A stretch of DNA of 46,504 bases, taken from positions 1 to 46,504 of the forward strand of contig QIGK01000064.1 of the NCBI GenBank assembly GCA_003228875.1, given 5' to 3'. This document shows positions 35,611 through 42,627 of this stretch, piece after piece (position 1 is the first letter of the stretch; each line of letters opens with the position of its first letter). Position numbers and translations under genes: made by a program. The notes beneath the pieces were generated by a model. That model saw only the letters and a program-made list of their open reading frames with translations, was not told the origin of the DNA and ran no database searches. Origin of the DNA: Rhodobacterales bacterium (GTDB lineage Bacteria > Pseudomonadota > Alphaproteobacteria > Rhodobacterales > Rhodobacteraceae).

Positions 35611-37026
35611 TTGAAAAATCGTCTTTTATTAAGTACCGCCGCTGTTTTCTTTGTTGCGCTGGCAACGCCAGGGTTTCCCCAAACCGGGGAAGTTCAGGTT
35701 AAGCAATATGATACTGGCGGCATTTATGAAGGCGAGTTTCTAGATGGTAAGCAGCATGGTCAAGGGACCTATCGCTTGCCCAACGGCTATGAATATTCCG
35801 GTCAATGGGTCGAAGGCCGCATTGAGGGTACGGGCGTTGCCCGTTTTCCAAACGGATCAGTCTATGAAGGTGCGTTCCTAAACGGCCGCCCCGAAGGCAC
35901 TGGCAAAATCACGTTTTCCGATGGCGGCACCTATGAAGGTGGCTGGGTTGACGGCAAAATCAGCGGCTCCGGCACTGCGGCTTATGCCAATGGCGTGGTC
36001 TATACCGGTGAATTCGCCAATGCGGTGCATCACGGTGTTGGCACCATGACCAGCCCTAATGGATATATTTATGCAGGCGTCTGGGAAGACGGCACCAAGC
36101 ACGGTACCGGCATAATCACCTATCCTGACGGCGCGATTTATGAAGGCGATATTGTGCGCGGTGTTCGCGAAGGCCAAGGCTCGCTGACCTTGCCCGACGG
36201 GGTGACTTATGTTGGCGCATGGCAAAACGGCCAAATCAATGGCGAGGGTGTGTTGGTTCAGGCCAATGGCGACCGCTATGAGGGCACGATGGTCAATGGC
36301 CAACGCGAAGGCGATGGCGTTGCGTTTTATGCTTCGGGCGACAGTTATGAAGGTTCGTTTCTGGCAGATCAACGCAGTGGCAATGGCACATTTTTAGGCG
36401 CGGACGGGTATCAATACACCGGCGTTTGGGTTGCCGGACGCATTGATGGTGCTGGCGAGGTTACCTATCCAGACGGTTCGGTTTATATCGGTGATTTCCA
36501 GAATGATGTGGCCCACGGCATTGGCAGAATCACCTATGCAGACGGATCATCTTATGAAGGCGACTGGTTAAACGGCGTCATTGAGGGCTCCGGCATTGCT
36601 CGGTATGAAAATGGCCTAGTCTATGAAGGCCAGTTCAAGAATGCCAAAAACGATGGCACCGGCACCATGACCTATCAGGATGGATACCAGTATACTGGCG
36701 AATGGAAGGACGGATTGCGGGACGGTCAAGGCGTTGCCACCTATTCCGACGGTACCGAATATACCGGTGCGTTTGTTTCCGGCCAACGCGACGGAACCGG
36801 CAGCATCACAATGCCCGACGGCTTTGTTTATGATGGCGCTTGGTCTTTGGGTGAAATTAACGGTGATGGCACCGCAACCTATCCAAATGGCGACGTCTAT
36901 CAAGGCCTGTTTGAAAAAGGCCAACGCCAAGGCATAGGCATCATGCTATACGCCAACGGCGAAGAATATAACGGGTTCTGGAACAACGGCGCACCAAGCA
37001 CAGAGGCTGAAGCCAGCGGGAATTAA
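35611..37026 (+). CDS. Secreted protein of 18 MORN repeats
   Basis: A 471-residue protein with a signal peptide (about 1-26) followed by 18 complete 23-residue MORN repeats and a truncated nineteenth. At DNA level the array is 35719-36960, exactly 18 units of 69 bases. Each repeat has the pattern Y-x-G-x-[FW]-x-x-G-x-x-x-G-x-G-x-x-x-[YF]-x-[DN]-G. MORN repeats form a beta-sheet array that binds proteins or lipids; a bacterial periplasmic role is not established. Repeats 10-18 match repeats 1-9 in order, suggesting duplication of a nine-repeat block. The start TTG at 35611 follows GGGGAC and gives a clean signal peptide; an upstream TTG at 35590 is also possible. It is divergent from nadE. Confidence 0.88.
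   Translation: MKNRLLLSTAAVFFVALATPGFPQTGEVQVKQYDTGGIYEGEFLDGKQHGQGTYRLPNGYEYSGQWVEGRIEGTGVARFPNGSVYEGAFLNGRPEGTGKITFSDGGTYEGGWVDGKISGSGTAAYANGVVYTGEFANAVHHGVGTMTSPNGYIYAGVWEDGTKHGTGIITYPDGAIYEGDIVRGVREGQGSLTLPDGVTYVGAWQNGQINGEGVLVQANGDRYEGTMVNGQREGDGVAFYASGDSYEGSFLADQRSGNGTFLGADGYQYTGVWVAGRIDGAGEVTYPDGSVYIGDFQNDVAHGIGRITYADGSSYEGDWLNGVIEGSGIARYENGLVYEGQFKNAKNDGTGTMTYQDGYQYTGEWKDGLRDGQGVATYSDGTEYTGAFVSGQRDGTGSITMPDGFVYDGAWSLGEINGDGTATYPNGDVYQGLFEKGQRQGIGIMLYANGEEYNGFWNNGAPSTEAEASGN
35719..36960 (+). repeat. Tandem array of 18 MORN units (69 bp each)
   Basis: A coding tandem repeat with period 69 bases. The units have diverged in sequence but keep frame and length without any insertion or deletion over 1242 bases. 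A second period of nine units (621 bases) can be seen in the encoded residues. Confidence 0.85.
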
Positions 37027-37029
37027 ACG

Positions 37030-37060
37030 GGTGGTGGGGTAGAACCCCACCCTACGGGCG
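37030..37060. repeat. Interspersed palindromic element, copy A
   Basis: GGTGGGGT (37033-37040) and ACCCCACC (37044-37051) form a perfect eight-base-pair hairpin with loop AGA, followed by CTACGGG. It begins just after the MORN-protein stop codon. It is the first of three related elements in the window and probably also works as a terminator or mRNA-stabilising hairpin. Confidence 0.65.
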
Positions 37061-37181
37061 CTGACTATTTCAATGATTGGGCCAATAGTCACGGCTGGCC
37101 AAATTTGGCGGCGCTTAAATATCGACATGGGATTGACCAAAGCAGGCTTTTTACCCATCTGGAAAATTGCCGCTGCCAGCT

Positions 37182-37835
37182 TTACAAAATACTGCTTTTC
37201 AACGTCTTCCTGATCCGCTTTTTGAATTCGCGCACCTGAAAGCCCGGCTCGACCTCAAACAGGCGCACGCCCGCGTGGTTCAAGGCAAAGATTATGTCAT
37301 GAATAGAGTCATCTTTGCTGGTGCGCGCGCTGTTGCTTGGCCCTTCGCTATAATAGATCACACCCAAAATCGGCAGGCCCTCACCGTCGATCACCAGATA
37401 ATCCAGAACCTCTCCCTTTAAGCCACGCTTGATTTGCTCTTGTTCAGCTTGACTGCCGTTGCTGCTTTGCAGGGTAATAAACCGGTCCAAGGCACAGTGA
37501 ACCAGAACACTGAATGCGGAATTGATCTCCCATACGGCGGTTTCGATTAGGTCCAGAACATCCAATGCGTCGGTGCTAATCACCTGTTTGGCCTTAAACG
37601 ATGTGTTTTTAGGGATGGTGACAGGTTGGGGTGTGCTTTGTTCTGTGCTTTGAGGTTTGGCCAGCCGCGCAGCGTTTTCCTGTTCCCATTCCTGCCGAAG
37701 CTCAGCACGATTTCGGATAAACATGATAACACTGTAAATCAGTATCAGTGCCGCGATAACCACCAAAACAATCGGCACCGAGGACGGCAGGACAAAAGCT
37801 TGATTGCTAGATTCTGGTATCGGAATGGAATCCAT
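37182..37835 (-). CDS. DUF2726-like protein with N-terminal membrane anchor
   Basis: A 217-residue protein with one membrane helix (about 18-40) and a cytosolic part. The C-terminal region (about 88-210) resembles DUF2726, a restriction-endonuclease-like nuclease fold: VLDYLVIDGEGLPILGVIYY, then a helix IHDIIFALNHAGVRLFEVEPG. In this fold the acidic strand Asp/Glu and a Lys would be catalytic; here Asp at about 144 and Glu at about 147 are present but the usual E-x-K is replaced by V-I-Y-Y, so activity is doubtful. The middle linker is Gln/Ser/Thr-rich. It is a single gene flanked by copy A of the interspersed repeat and the leuA leader region. Confidence 0.6.
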   Translation of the reverse strand: MDSIPIPESSNQAFVLPSSVPIVLVVIAALILIYSVIMFIRNRAELRQEWEQENAARLAKPQSTEQSTPQPVTIPKNTSFKAKQVISTDALDVLDLIETAVWEINSAFSVLVHCALDRFITLQSSNGSQAEQEQIKRGLKGEVLDYLVIDGEGLPILGVIYYSEGPSNSARTSKDDSIHDIIFALNHAGVRLFEVEPGFQVREFKKRIRKTLKSSIL

Positions 37836-37981
37836 ATTTGGCCCTCTTTATAAATCCACCGCAACCGGCACTTATGATACAATATTTAGCAACCCGGGTT
37901 AAATTGCACGTCTTAACTTTCGCTCTGCGCGCTTATCACTTGTTTCTGGGTGGGTTTATTACCTGAATCGGTTTCAAAGCC

Positions 37982-37996
37982 TACGAAATTTTCGTA
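37982..37996. promoter_or_regulatory. Palindrome upstream of the leuA promoter
   Basis: TACGAAA-T-TTTCGTA is a perfect palindrome of two seven-base arms around one base, centred about 39 bases upstream of the putative -35 element of leuA. It could be an operator. The rest of the gap between 37836 and 38027 shows another short palindrome (AACCCGGGTT at 37891-37900) and nothing else I can name. Confidence 0.3.
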
Positions 37997-38027
37997 TTTG
38001 TGCCGCTTCTGTTGTTGGATAAGCCTC

Positions 38028-38055
38028 TTTACGCCCCAGAATCCGACGTTATAGT
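38028..38055 (+). promoter_or_regulatory. Putative promoter of the leuA leader
   Basis: TTTACG (38028-38033) and TATAGT (38050-38055) are separated by 16 bases. The expected start of transcription, about seven bases after the -10 element, is the A of the leader ATG at 38062, so the leader ORF would be translated from a leaderless message. Confidence 0.45.
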
Positions 38056-38061
38056 GCGCCT

Positions 38062-38124
38062 ATGAAAACTTTGGTTTCACATCGTCAGGCTTCCAGCTTG
38101 ATCCTACTCCTTAGTCGCCTCTGA
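38062..38124 (+). CDS. leuL: Leucine-rich leader peptide of leuA
   Basis: A 20-codon reading frame, too short for routine gene calling. It encodes six leucines and one isoleucine, with four of the leucines in the last eight residues (L-I-L-L-L-S-R-L end). The leucine codons used include CTA, CTC, CTT and TTG. It ends 79 bases before leuA and its last codons form the left arm of a strong hairpin. This is the usual layout of a leader peptide that senses charged tRNA-Leu. No ribosome site precedes it, in line with leaderless translation. The role is inferred from sequence and position. Confidence 0.75.
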   Translation: MKTLVSHRQASSLILLLSRL

Positions 38125-38158
38125 GCGTGCTGAGACCATCGGCGCGCATGCTCAGAGG
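38118..38158 (+). promoter_or_regulatory. Attenuator hairpin of leuA
   Basis: Positions 38118-38130 pair with 38146-38158 over 13 base pairs (one G-U), with a 15-base loop, and the stem starts at the last codons of the leader. AGTAAATTTT follows. Alternative pairing is visible: 38129-38135 (GCTGAGA) can pair perfectly with 38182-38188 (TCTCAGC), just before the leuA ribosome site. The structures exclude each other, as expected for attenuation or control of translation. Confidence 0.6.
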
Positions 38159-38203
38159 AGTAAATTTTGCGCCGGAAATTATCTCAGCTAAGGACTTATA
38201 GAA

Positions 38204-39754
38204 ATGACCGATATGACTAAAAAAGCGTCAGAACAGGACCAAGTGTTGATATTTGACACAACCCTGCGCGATGGCGAACAAAGCCCCGGCGCCACCATGA
38301 CCCATGTTGAAAAGCTGGAAATCGCTGAATTGCTGGATGATATGGGGGTTGATATTATCGAAGCCGGTTTTCCGATTGCCTCCGAGGGTGATTTCAAAGC
38401 GGTGGCTGAGATTGCCAAGCGCAGCAAAGACAGCGTTATTTGCGGGCTGTCGCGGGCCAAGGCTGGCGATATTGATCGCGCGTGGGAGGCAGTAAAATTC
38501 GCCAACCTGCCGCGCATCCACACCTTTATCGGCACCTCGCCGCTGCACCGCGACATTACCGAACTGACCCAAGATGCGATGTGCGATGTGATCCACGAAT
38601 CGGTCACCCATGCGCGTAACCTGTGTGATAATGTGCAATGGTCACCAATGGACGCCACCCGCACCGAAGATGATTATCTGTGCAAGGTGGTTGAAATCGC
38701 CATCAAGGCTGGTGCCACCACCATCAATATTCCTGACACGGTGGGCTATACCGCGCCGGCTGAAAGCGCTGATTTGATCCGTATGCTTTTGGAACGGGTT
38801 CCGGGTGCTGACGAGATTATTTTTGCAACGCATTGCCATAATGACCTTGGCATGGCCACCGCCAACGCGTTGGCGGCTGTTGCTGGCGGGGCGCGCCAAA
38901 TTGAATGCACGATAAATGGTTTGGGCGAACGGGCTGGTAATACGGCATTGGAAGAAGTGGTCATGGCGCTGAAAGTGCGCAATGACATCATGCCTTGGAC
39001 CACGCGCATTGATACAACGCAAATTATGAAAGCCAGCCGCATGGTAGCGCAGGTTTCGGGGTTTGCGGTGCAGTTTAACAAAGCCATCGTTGGCAAAAAC
39101 GCTTTTGCCCATGAAAGTGGCATCCATCAGGACGGCATGTTGAAAAACGCTGAAACCTTTGAAATCATGCGGCCTGAGGACATTGGGTTGTCGGAAGCCA
39201 GTTTGGTAATGGGCAAACATTCAGGCCGTGCGGCGCTGCGCTCAAAACTGGAAAATCTTGGCTTTACGATTGGCGACAACCAGTTGAAAGACGTATTTGT
39301 GCGGTTCAAGGAACTGGCGGATCGCAAGAAAGAGATTTTTGACGACGATCTGGTGGCTTTGATGACCGGCAGCGCTGATCCAGCATCGCAATTATTGGAG
39401 CTGAAATCCCTGCGAGTGGTTTGTGGCACCACTGGGCCGCAAACGGCTGCGTTAACAATGCGAGTGGGCGACAGCGAAAAATCAGTTGAAATCACCGGTG
39501 ACGGGCCGGTGGATGCCACGTTTAATGCCATTCGCACCCTGTTCCCGCATGAAGCCCGCCTGAACCTGTATCAGGTGCACGCGGTGACCGAGGGCACCGA
39601 CGCGCAAGCGACGGTTTCGGTGCGCATGGAAGAAAACGGCAAAATTGTTACCGGCCAGTCGGCGGATACCGATACGGTGGTGGCCTCAGCCAAGGCATAT
39701 ATCGAAGCGCTGAATAACCTCGTGACCCGACGTGAAAAAACTGCGCCAGCATGA
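38204..39754 (+). CDS. leuA: 2-isopropylmalate synthase
   Basis: First committed step of leucine synthesis: condensation of acetyl-CoA with 2-ketoisovalerate. The 516-residue protein has the DRE-TIM signature DTTLRDGEQSPG (18-29), the metal-binding THCHNDLG motif, the GLGERAGNTALEE segment and a C-terminal regulatory domain (about 390-510) that normally binds leucine. The upstream leucine-rich leader supports leuA over the related homocitrate or citramalate synthases. AAGGA precedes the ATG by nine bases. The stop overlaps the tadA start by four bases. Confidence 0.96.
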   Translation: MTDMTKKASEQDQVLIFDTTLRDGEQSPGATMTHVEKLEIAELLDDMGVDIIEAGFPIASEGDFKAVAEIAKRSKDSVICGLSRAKAGDIDRAWEAVKFANLPRIHTFIGTSPLHRDITELTQDAMCDVIHESVTHARNLCDNVQWSPMDATRTEDDYLCKVVEIAIKAGATTINIPDTVGYTAPAESADLIRMLLERVPGADEIIFATHCHNDLGMATANALAAVAGGARQIECTINGLGERAGNTALEEVVMALKVRNDIMPWTTRIDTTQIMKASRMVAQVSGFAVQFNKAIVGKNAFAHESGIHQDGMLKNAETFEIMRPEDIGLSEASLVMGKHSGRAALRSKLENLGFTIGDNQLKDVFVRFKELADRKKEIFDDDLVALMTGSADPASQLLELKSLRVVCGTTGPQTAALTMRVGDSEKSVEITGDGPVDATFNAIRTLFPHEARLNLYQVHAVTEGTDAQATVSVRMEENGKIVTGQSADTDTVVASAKAYIEALNNLVTRREKTAPA

Positions 39755-40200
39755 ACTTTACCAACCATATGAACCAAGCCCTGTCAGAGGCCAGATTGGC
39801 CGCTGAACGGGGTGAGGTTCCGGTTGGGGCGGTGATTGTGCTGGATGGCAAGGTGCTGGCTGCGGCTGGCAACCGCGCCCGAGAATTGCTGGACCCGTCC
39901 GCCCATGCCGAAGTAGTAGCGATTCGCGCCGCATGTCAGATGATAGATTCTGAGCGGCTAACCGGTGCTGATCTTTACGTCACACTTGAACCCTGCCCCG
40001 CCTGCGCCGCGATTATTTCCGCAGCGCGTATCGCGCGGGTATATTACGGGGCGGCTGACCCGAAATCGGGCGGCATTGAGCAAGGGCCGCGAATGTTTAG
40101 CCACCCCCAATGCCATCATAAGCCAGAGGTTTACGGTGGCATTAATGAGGACGAGGCCGCAGAATTGCTGAAAGCATTTTTTAAAACTCGGCGCCCGTAG
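39751..40200 (+). CDS. tadA: tRNA-specific adenosine deaminase TadA
   Basis: Converts adenosine 34 to inosine in tRNA-Arg(ACG). The 149-residue zinc enzyme has HAE (His52, Glu54) and PCPAC (Cys82 and Cys85), the zinc ligands and proton shuttle of the deaminase fold, and a C-terminal helix ending in RRP. The ATG overlaps the leuA stop (ATGA). Its last three codons and stop (CCG TAG) belong to copy B of the interspersed palindromic element, so the C-terminus has been set by that element. Confidence 0.93.
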   Translation: MNFTNHMNQALSEARLAAERGEVPVGAVIVLDGKVLAAAGNRARELLDPSAHAEVVAIRAACQMIDSERLTGADLYVTLEPCPACAAIISAARIARVYYGAADPKSGGIEQGPRMFSHPQCHHKPEVYGGINEDEAAELLKAFFKTRRP

Positions 40201-40224
40201 GATGGGGTTCACCCCACCATTATA
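40191..40224. repeat. Interspersed palindromic element, copy B
   Basis: The minus-strand reading is TGGTGGGGT, two bases, ACCCCATCC, CTACGGGCG-like flank; the plus strand starts GCGCCCGTAGGATGGGGT. It carries the last codons and TAG stop of tadA and then the hairpin. Orientation is opposite to copies A and C. One base of the right arm is changed relative to copy C. Confidence 0.65.
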
Positions 40225-40300
40225 ACTTAGATATTGGATAAGGCTTGATTTCCACCCCACAAGCCCGAATTATAGAACAAACAATTTAAGGAACAAACCG

Positions 40301-40711
40301 ATGTTAAAAAGCCTATTGATCCGCTGGTTCGCCGCACTTGTGCTGGTTATGCTAACCTATAACCCCACCAGTTTGAATTTTGTGCAATGGGCGATTGCCA
40401 ATTTTGATGCCAAAATGTCAATTGTCATATTGGTTGGGCTGGTGTTGCTGGTGGCTTATGTAGTGTTCCTGCGCGCCACATTCCGCTCGATCGGATATAT
40501 CGGCATTGGCATGGTTGTTGCGGTGATCGCCGTATTGCTTTGGGTGCTAAACGATATGGGTTGGCTGGACCCAACCAACGCCACGGTGATGACATGGATT
40601 GGGCTGATTGGCCTGTCGGTAGTGCTTGGCATCGGGCTTAGCTGGTCGATCATTCGTCGTCGTCTTTCAGGACAGTTTGACATGGACCAAGTCGGCGATA
40701 ATGAAGAATGA
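40301..40711 (+). CDS. DUF6524 family membrane protein
   Basis: A 136-residue inner-membrane protein with four helices (about 8-25, 38-58, 64-86, 98-118), beginning MLKSLLIRWFAALVLVMLTY, which is typical for this Rhodobacterales family. The C-terminus is acidic (GDNEE) and cytosolic. No function is known. AAGGAAC precedes the ATG. Its end overlaps the start of the next gene by 11 bases. Confidence 0.8.
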   Translation: MLKSLLIRWFAALVLVMLTYNPTSLNFVQWAIANFDAKMSIVILVGLVLLVAYVVFLRATFRSIGYIGIGMVVAVIAVLLWVLNDMGWLDPTNATVMTWIGLIGLSVVLGIGLSWSIIRRRLSGQFDMDQVGDNEE

Positions 40712-41270
40712 CCTGCCGGATCGGGACGGGTTGCCGGAACATCTGAAAGTCCTGCTGGACACTTATCCGCGGAATGGTTGGTCAACCCATCAAAATTTTT
40801 CGGAGCTGACAAAGTTTTGGCTGAACCGCCATATTATGTTTCGCACAGCACTGGAAACATTGCAAATAGAGGGCAACCATTTTCTGGAGGGTGAGCGAGA
40901 CCCGCAGCGCTATGCAGCCTTGATCACCAAGGTTGGCGGATTTTTCATCAATGAACTGCACATGCATCACCACATAGAAGACCAACATTATTTTCCGCTG
41001 CTTATCCGGCAGGATGAACGGTTATCGGACGGGTTTGACCTGTTGGACAATGACCATCATCAACTGGCTGAATTGCTGGAAGGCATGGCAAAATCCGGTA
41101 GCGATCTGATTAAAAAAATTCATTCCAAAAGCGAAGCATCTATGTTTGCGGCGGATAATTTACAAAAAATATTGCGCAGGTTTGACAGGTTTATGGACCG
41201 GCATCTGACCGACGAAGAAGAACTAATCGTGCCGATTATTTTGAAATATAACCCAAGGATCAATCTGTGA
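40701..41270 (+). CDS. Hemerythrin-domain protein
   Basis: A 189-residue four-helix protein of the HHE cation-binding family. Possible iron ligands are His in NRHIMF, the cluster HMHHHIEDQHYFP (about 92-104), the pair in NDHHQL and the last histidine in DRHLTDEEEL. Members bind a di-iron centre and sense or carry oxygen or nitric oxide, or store iron. The start at 40701 lies in the end of the DUF6524 gene, so the two are probably translated together. The frame is open upstream but would duplicate the other gene. Confidence 0.8.
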   Translation: MKNDLPDRDGLPEHLKVLLDTYPRNGWSTHQNFSELTKFWLNRHIMFRTALETLQIEGNHFLEGERDPQRYAALITKVGGFFINELHMHHHIEDQHYFPLLIRQDERLSDGFDLLDNDHHQLAELLEGMAKSGSDLIKKIHSKSEASMFAADNLQKILRRFDRFMDRHLTDEEELIVPIILKYNPRINL

Positions 41271-41441
41271 CTGCGCAGCAATTTTTGGCGTCATCCGCCC
41301 GGCAAAGACGCATTTTTGCAAAAATCAGGGCCGGACATCAAAAAGGCGTGTCTAAATCCGGTGGATATGTTGATTTCCAATCGACAAGCCCCATTTCATT
41401 GGTTATCAAGCGCCGTTCCGATTAAAAATGAAAGACTACCG

Positions 41442-41813
41442 ATGGAAAATATCGTCCTTGCTATTCATCTCATTCTGGCACTTGGCCTGATCTGTGTTGT
41501 TTTGTTACAACGTTCCGAGGGTGGCGGGCTTGGCATTGGCGGCGGTGGTGGCGGTGGCGCAGTCTCAGGCCGCGCGGCGGCAACGGCACTTGGCAAAGCC
41601 ACTTGGGTTTTTGCCATCGGGTTTATGATTACATCGCTGACTTTGACGGTGATGGCACAGCGCAATGCTGGCGGGTCGGTTATTGACGGGTTGAATGCCA
41701 TTCCAGCAGCAGAATCCGGTTTGCCAGCAACTGATCCAAATGCTATTCCGGTGCCTGATTCTGGCGCGCTGACCGTGCCACTGCCAGTTACCGACCCGCC
41801 CGCATCAGAGTAA
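41442..41813 (+). CDS. secG: Preprotein translocase subunit SecG
   Basis: A 123-residue inner-membrane subunit of the SecYEG channel. Two helices (about 4-22 and 52-72) flank a Gly-rich loop (GGGLGIGGGGGGG), the standard SecG form. The C-terminal tail is Pro/Ala-rich and variable. The start at 41442 gives the usual MENIVL opening; the frame is open to about 41316 without a conserved segment. In related genomes secG directly precedes pyrG; here three genes intervene. Confidence 0.92.
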   Translation: MENIVLAIHLILALGLICVVLLQRSEGGGLGIGGGGGGGAVSGRAAATALGKATWVFAIGFMITSLTLTVMAQRNAGGSVIDGLNAIPAAESGLPATDPNAIPVPDSGALTVPLPVTDPPASE

Positions 41814-41840
41814 TGGTGGGGTGAAACCCCACCCTACGGG
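41814..41840. repeat. Interspersed palindromic element, copy C
   Basis: GGTGGGGT (41815-41822), loop GAA, ACCCCACC (41826-41833), then CTACGGGG. It starts directly after the secG stop TAA, and its CTA on the plus strand is the TAG stop of the convergent glutathione transferase gene. It therefore fills the whole gap between the two genes. Confidence 0.7.
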
Positions 41841-42544
41841 GTTGGGTGCAGTTTGGCAGCGCAGCGATTTACATAATCAACCAATTTTTGGTCAGCATTT
41901 ATGCAAGCGCTTAGCAGTGTTTTGGTGGGAGAACTCATTATCGCGCCAAGCATCGGACCTGTGATTGTATCAGCGGCCGTAGGCATTTCACCAAACAAAA
42001 ACGGCTTGTCTGCCAAAAGCGTGGCAATTGCCGCGATATCCGCGTCGGCGCGGGTAAATTGTTCCGAAACCGAATGTCGCGCCATGCCTTGTGCCATTAC
42101 TTGAGCGCGGACATGTTCTCGGATTTCTTCGGTGACCGAATCCGAATCGCGAACTGGCGCGGGGATTTCACCAAAATACGCTTCTTTGACATGCACCCAA
42201 TTCGCATCAACCAACCAACGGTCACAGACCAGAGCAAAATAAAGATGTTCCTCGACCATCCGCATTATCGCACGGGATATGGCGCGTTGTTCCGGCGTTA
42301 GACCCTGATCAAAATCAATGCCGGTTTTTTGTTCGATATGGCTGCGGATGGCATCGCTGTCGGGGATTTCTTTGTCTCCGTCAATTAAGACCGGCAGCTT
42401 TTGTTTAGGTGTTTTGTCTAGCTCTGCATTAAAATCGGGCTGCCATTCCAGCCCTGCCATATTTAATAAGCACATGGCTTTGACACAAAACGGGCTGGCA
42501 GAGGGTTGGCCAAAGACGGGCGGGTAGCTGAGAAGTTTAAGCAT
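41834..42544 (-). CDS. Glutathione S-transferase family protein, copy 1
   Basis: A 236-residue cytosolic protein of the GST superfamily, of the Faxc/metaxin-like type. The N-terminal thioredoxin-like domain (about 1-80) has SPFCVKAMCLLNMAGLEW and KLPVLIDGD, with the SDAIRSHIE glutathione-binding segment. The C-terminal domain is helical. It is paralogous to copy 2 at 43330-44040: same length, same motifs in the same order. It is divergent from the YafY-type regulator. Its stop lies inside the palindromic element copy C (CCG TAG). Confidence 0.85.
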   Translation of the reverse strand: MLKLLSYPPVFGQPSASPFCVKAMCLLNMAGLEWQPDFNAELDKTPKQKLPVLIDGDKEIPDSDAIRSHIEQKTGIDFDQGLTPEQRAISRAIMRMVEEHLYFALVCDRWLVDANWVHVKEAYFGEIPAPVRDSDSVTEEIREHVRAQVMAQGMARHSVSEQFTRADADIAAIATLLADKPFLFGEMPTAADTITGPMLGAIMSSPTKTLLSACINADQKLVDYVNRCAAKLHPTP

Positions 42545-42589
42545 TTTTGTTTCCTAAGTTGTTGAAATGCTTTGTTAGCAAAACCCTGA

Positions 42590-42625
42590 TGACAAAAACT
42601 GTCAGTAAGCATATAGATACTGTCA
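42590..42625. promoter_or_regulatory. Candidate operator between the GST and YafY-type regulator
   Basis: TGACA-N5-TGTCA (42590-42604) is a perfect inverted repeat in the divergent promoter region; a further ACTGTCA (42619-42625) lies exactly 21 bases from the ACTGTCA at 42598-42604, two helical turns away. Probably bound by the regulator encoded at 42628. Confidence 0.45.
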
Positions 42626-42627
42626 CC

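Noticed and set aside
35719-36960. MORN repeat DNA as a CRISPR or satellite array
   Set aside because: The period of 69 bases, absence of conserved identical units with unique spacers, and clear in-frame coding show that it is a protein repeat.
37061-37181. Plus-strand open stretch without start codon after the MORN gene
   Set aside because: About 40 codons read without a stop, but there is no start, no ribosome site and no recognised similarity; this can happen by chance. It may be a gene remnant but cannot be supported.
38204-39754. Homocitrate or citramalate synthase instead of leuA
   Set aside because: Length, the C-terminal regulatory domain and the leucine-rich leader favour 2-isopropylmalate synthase.
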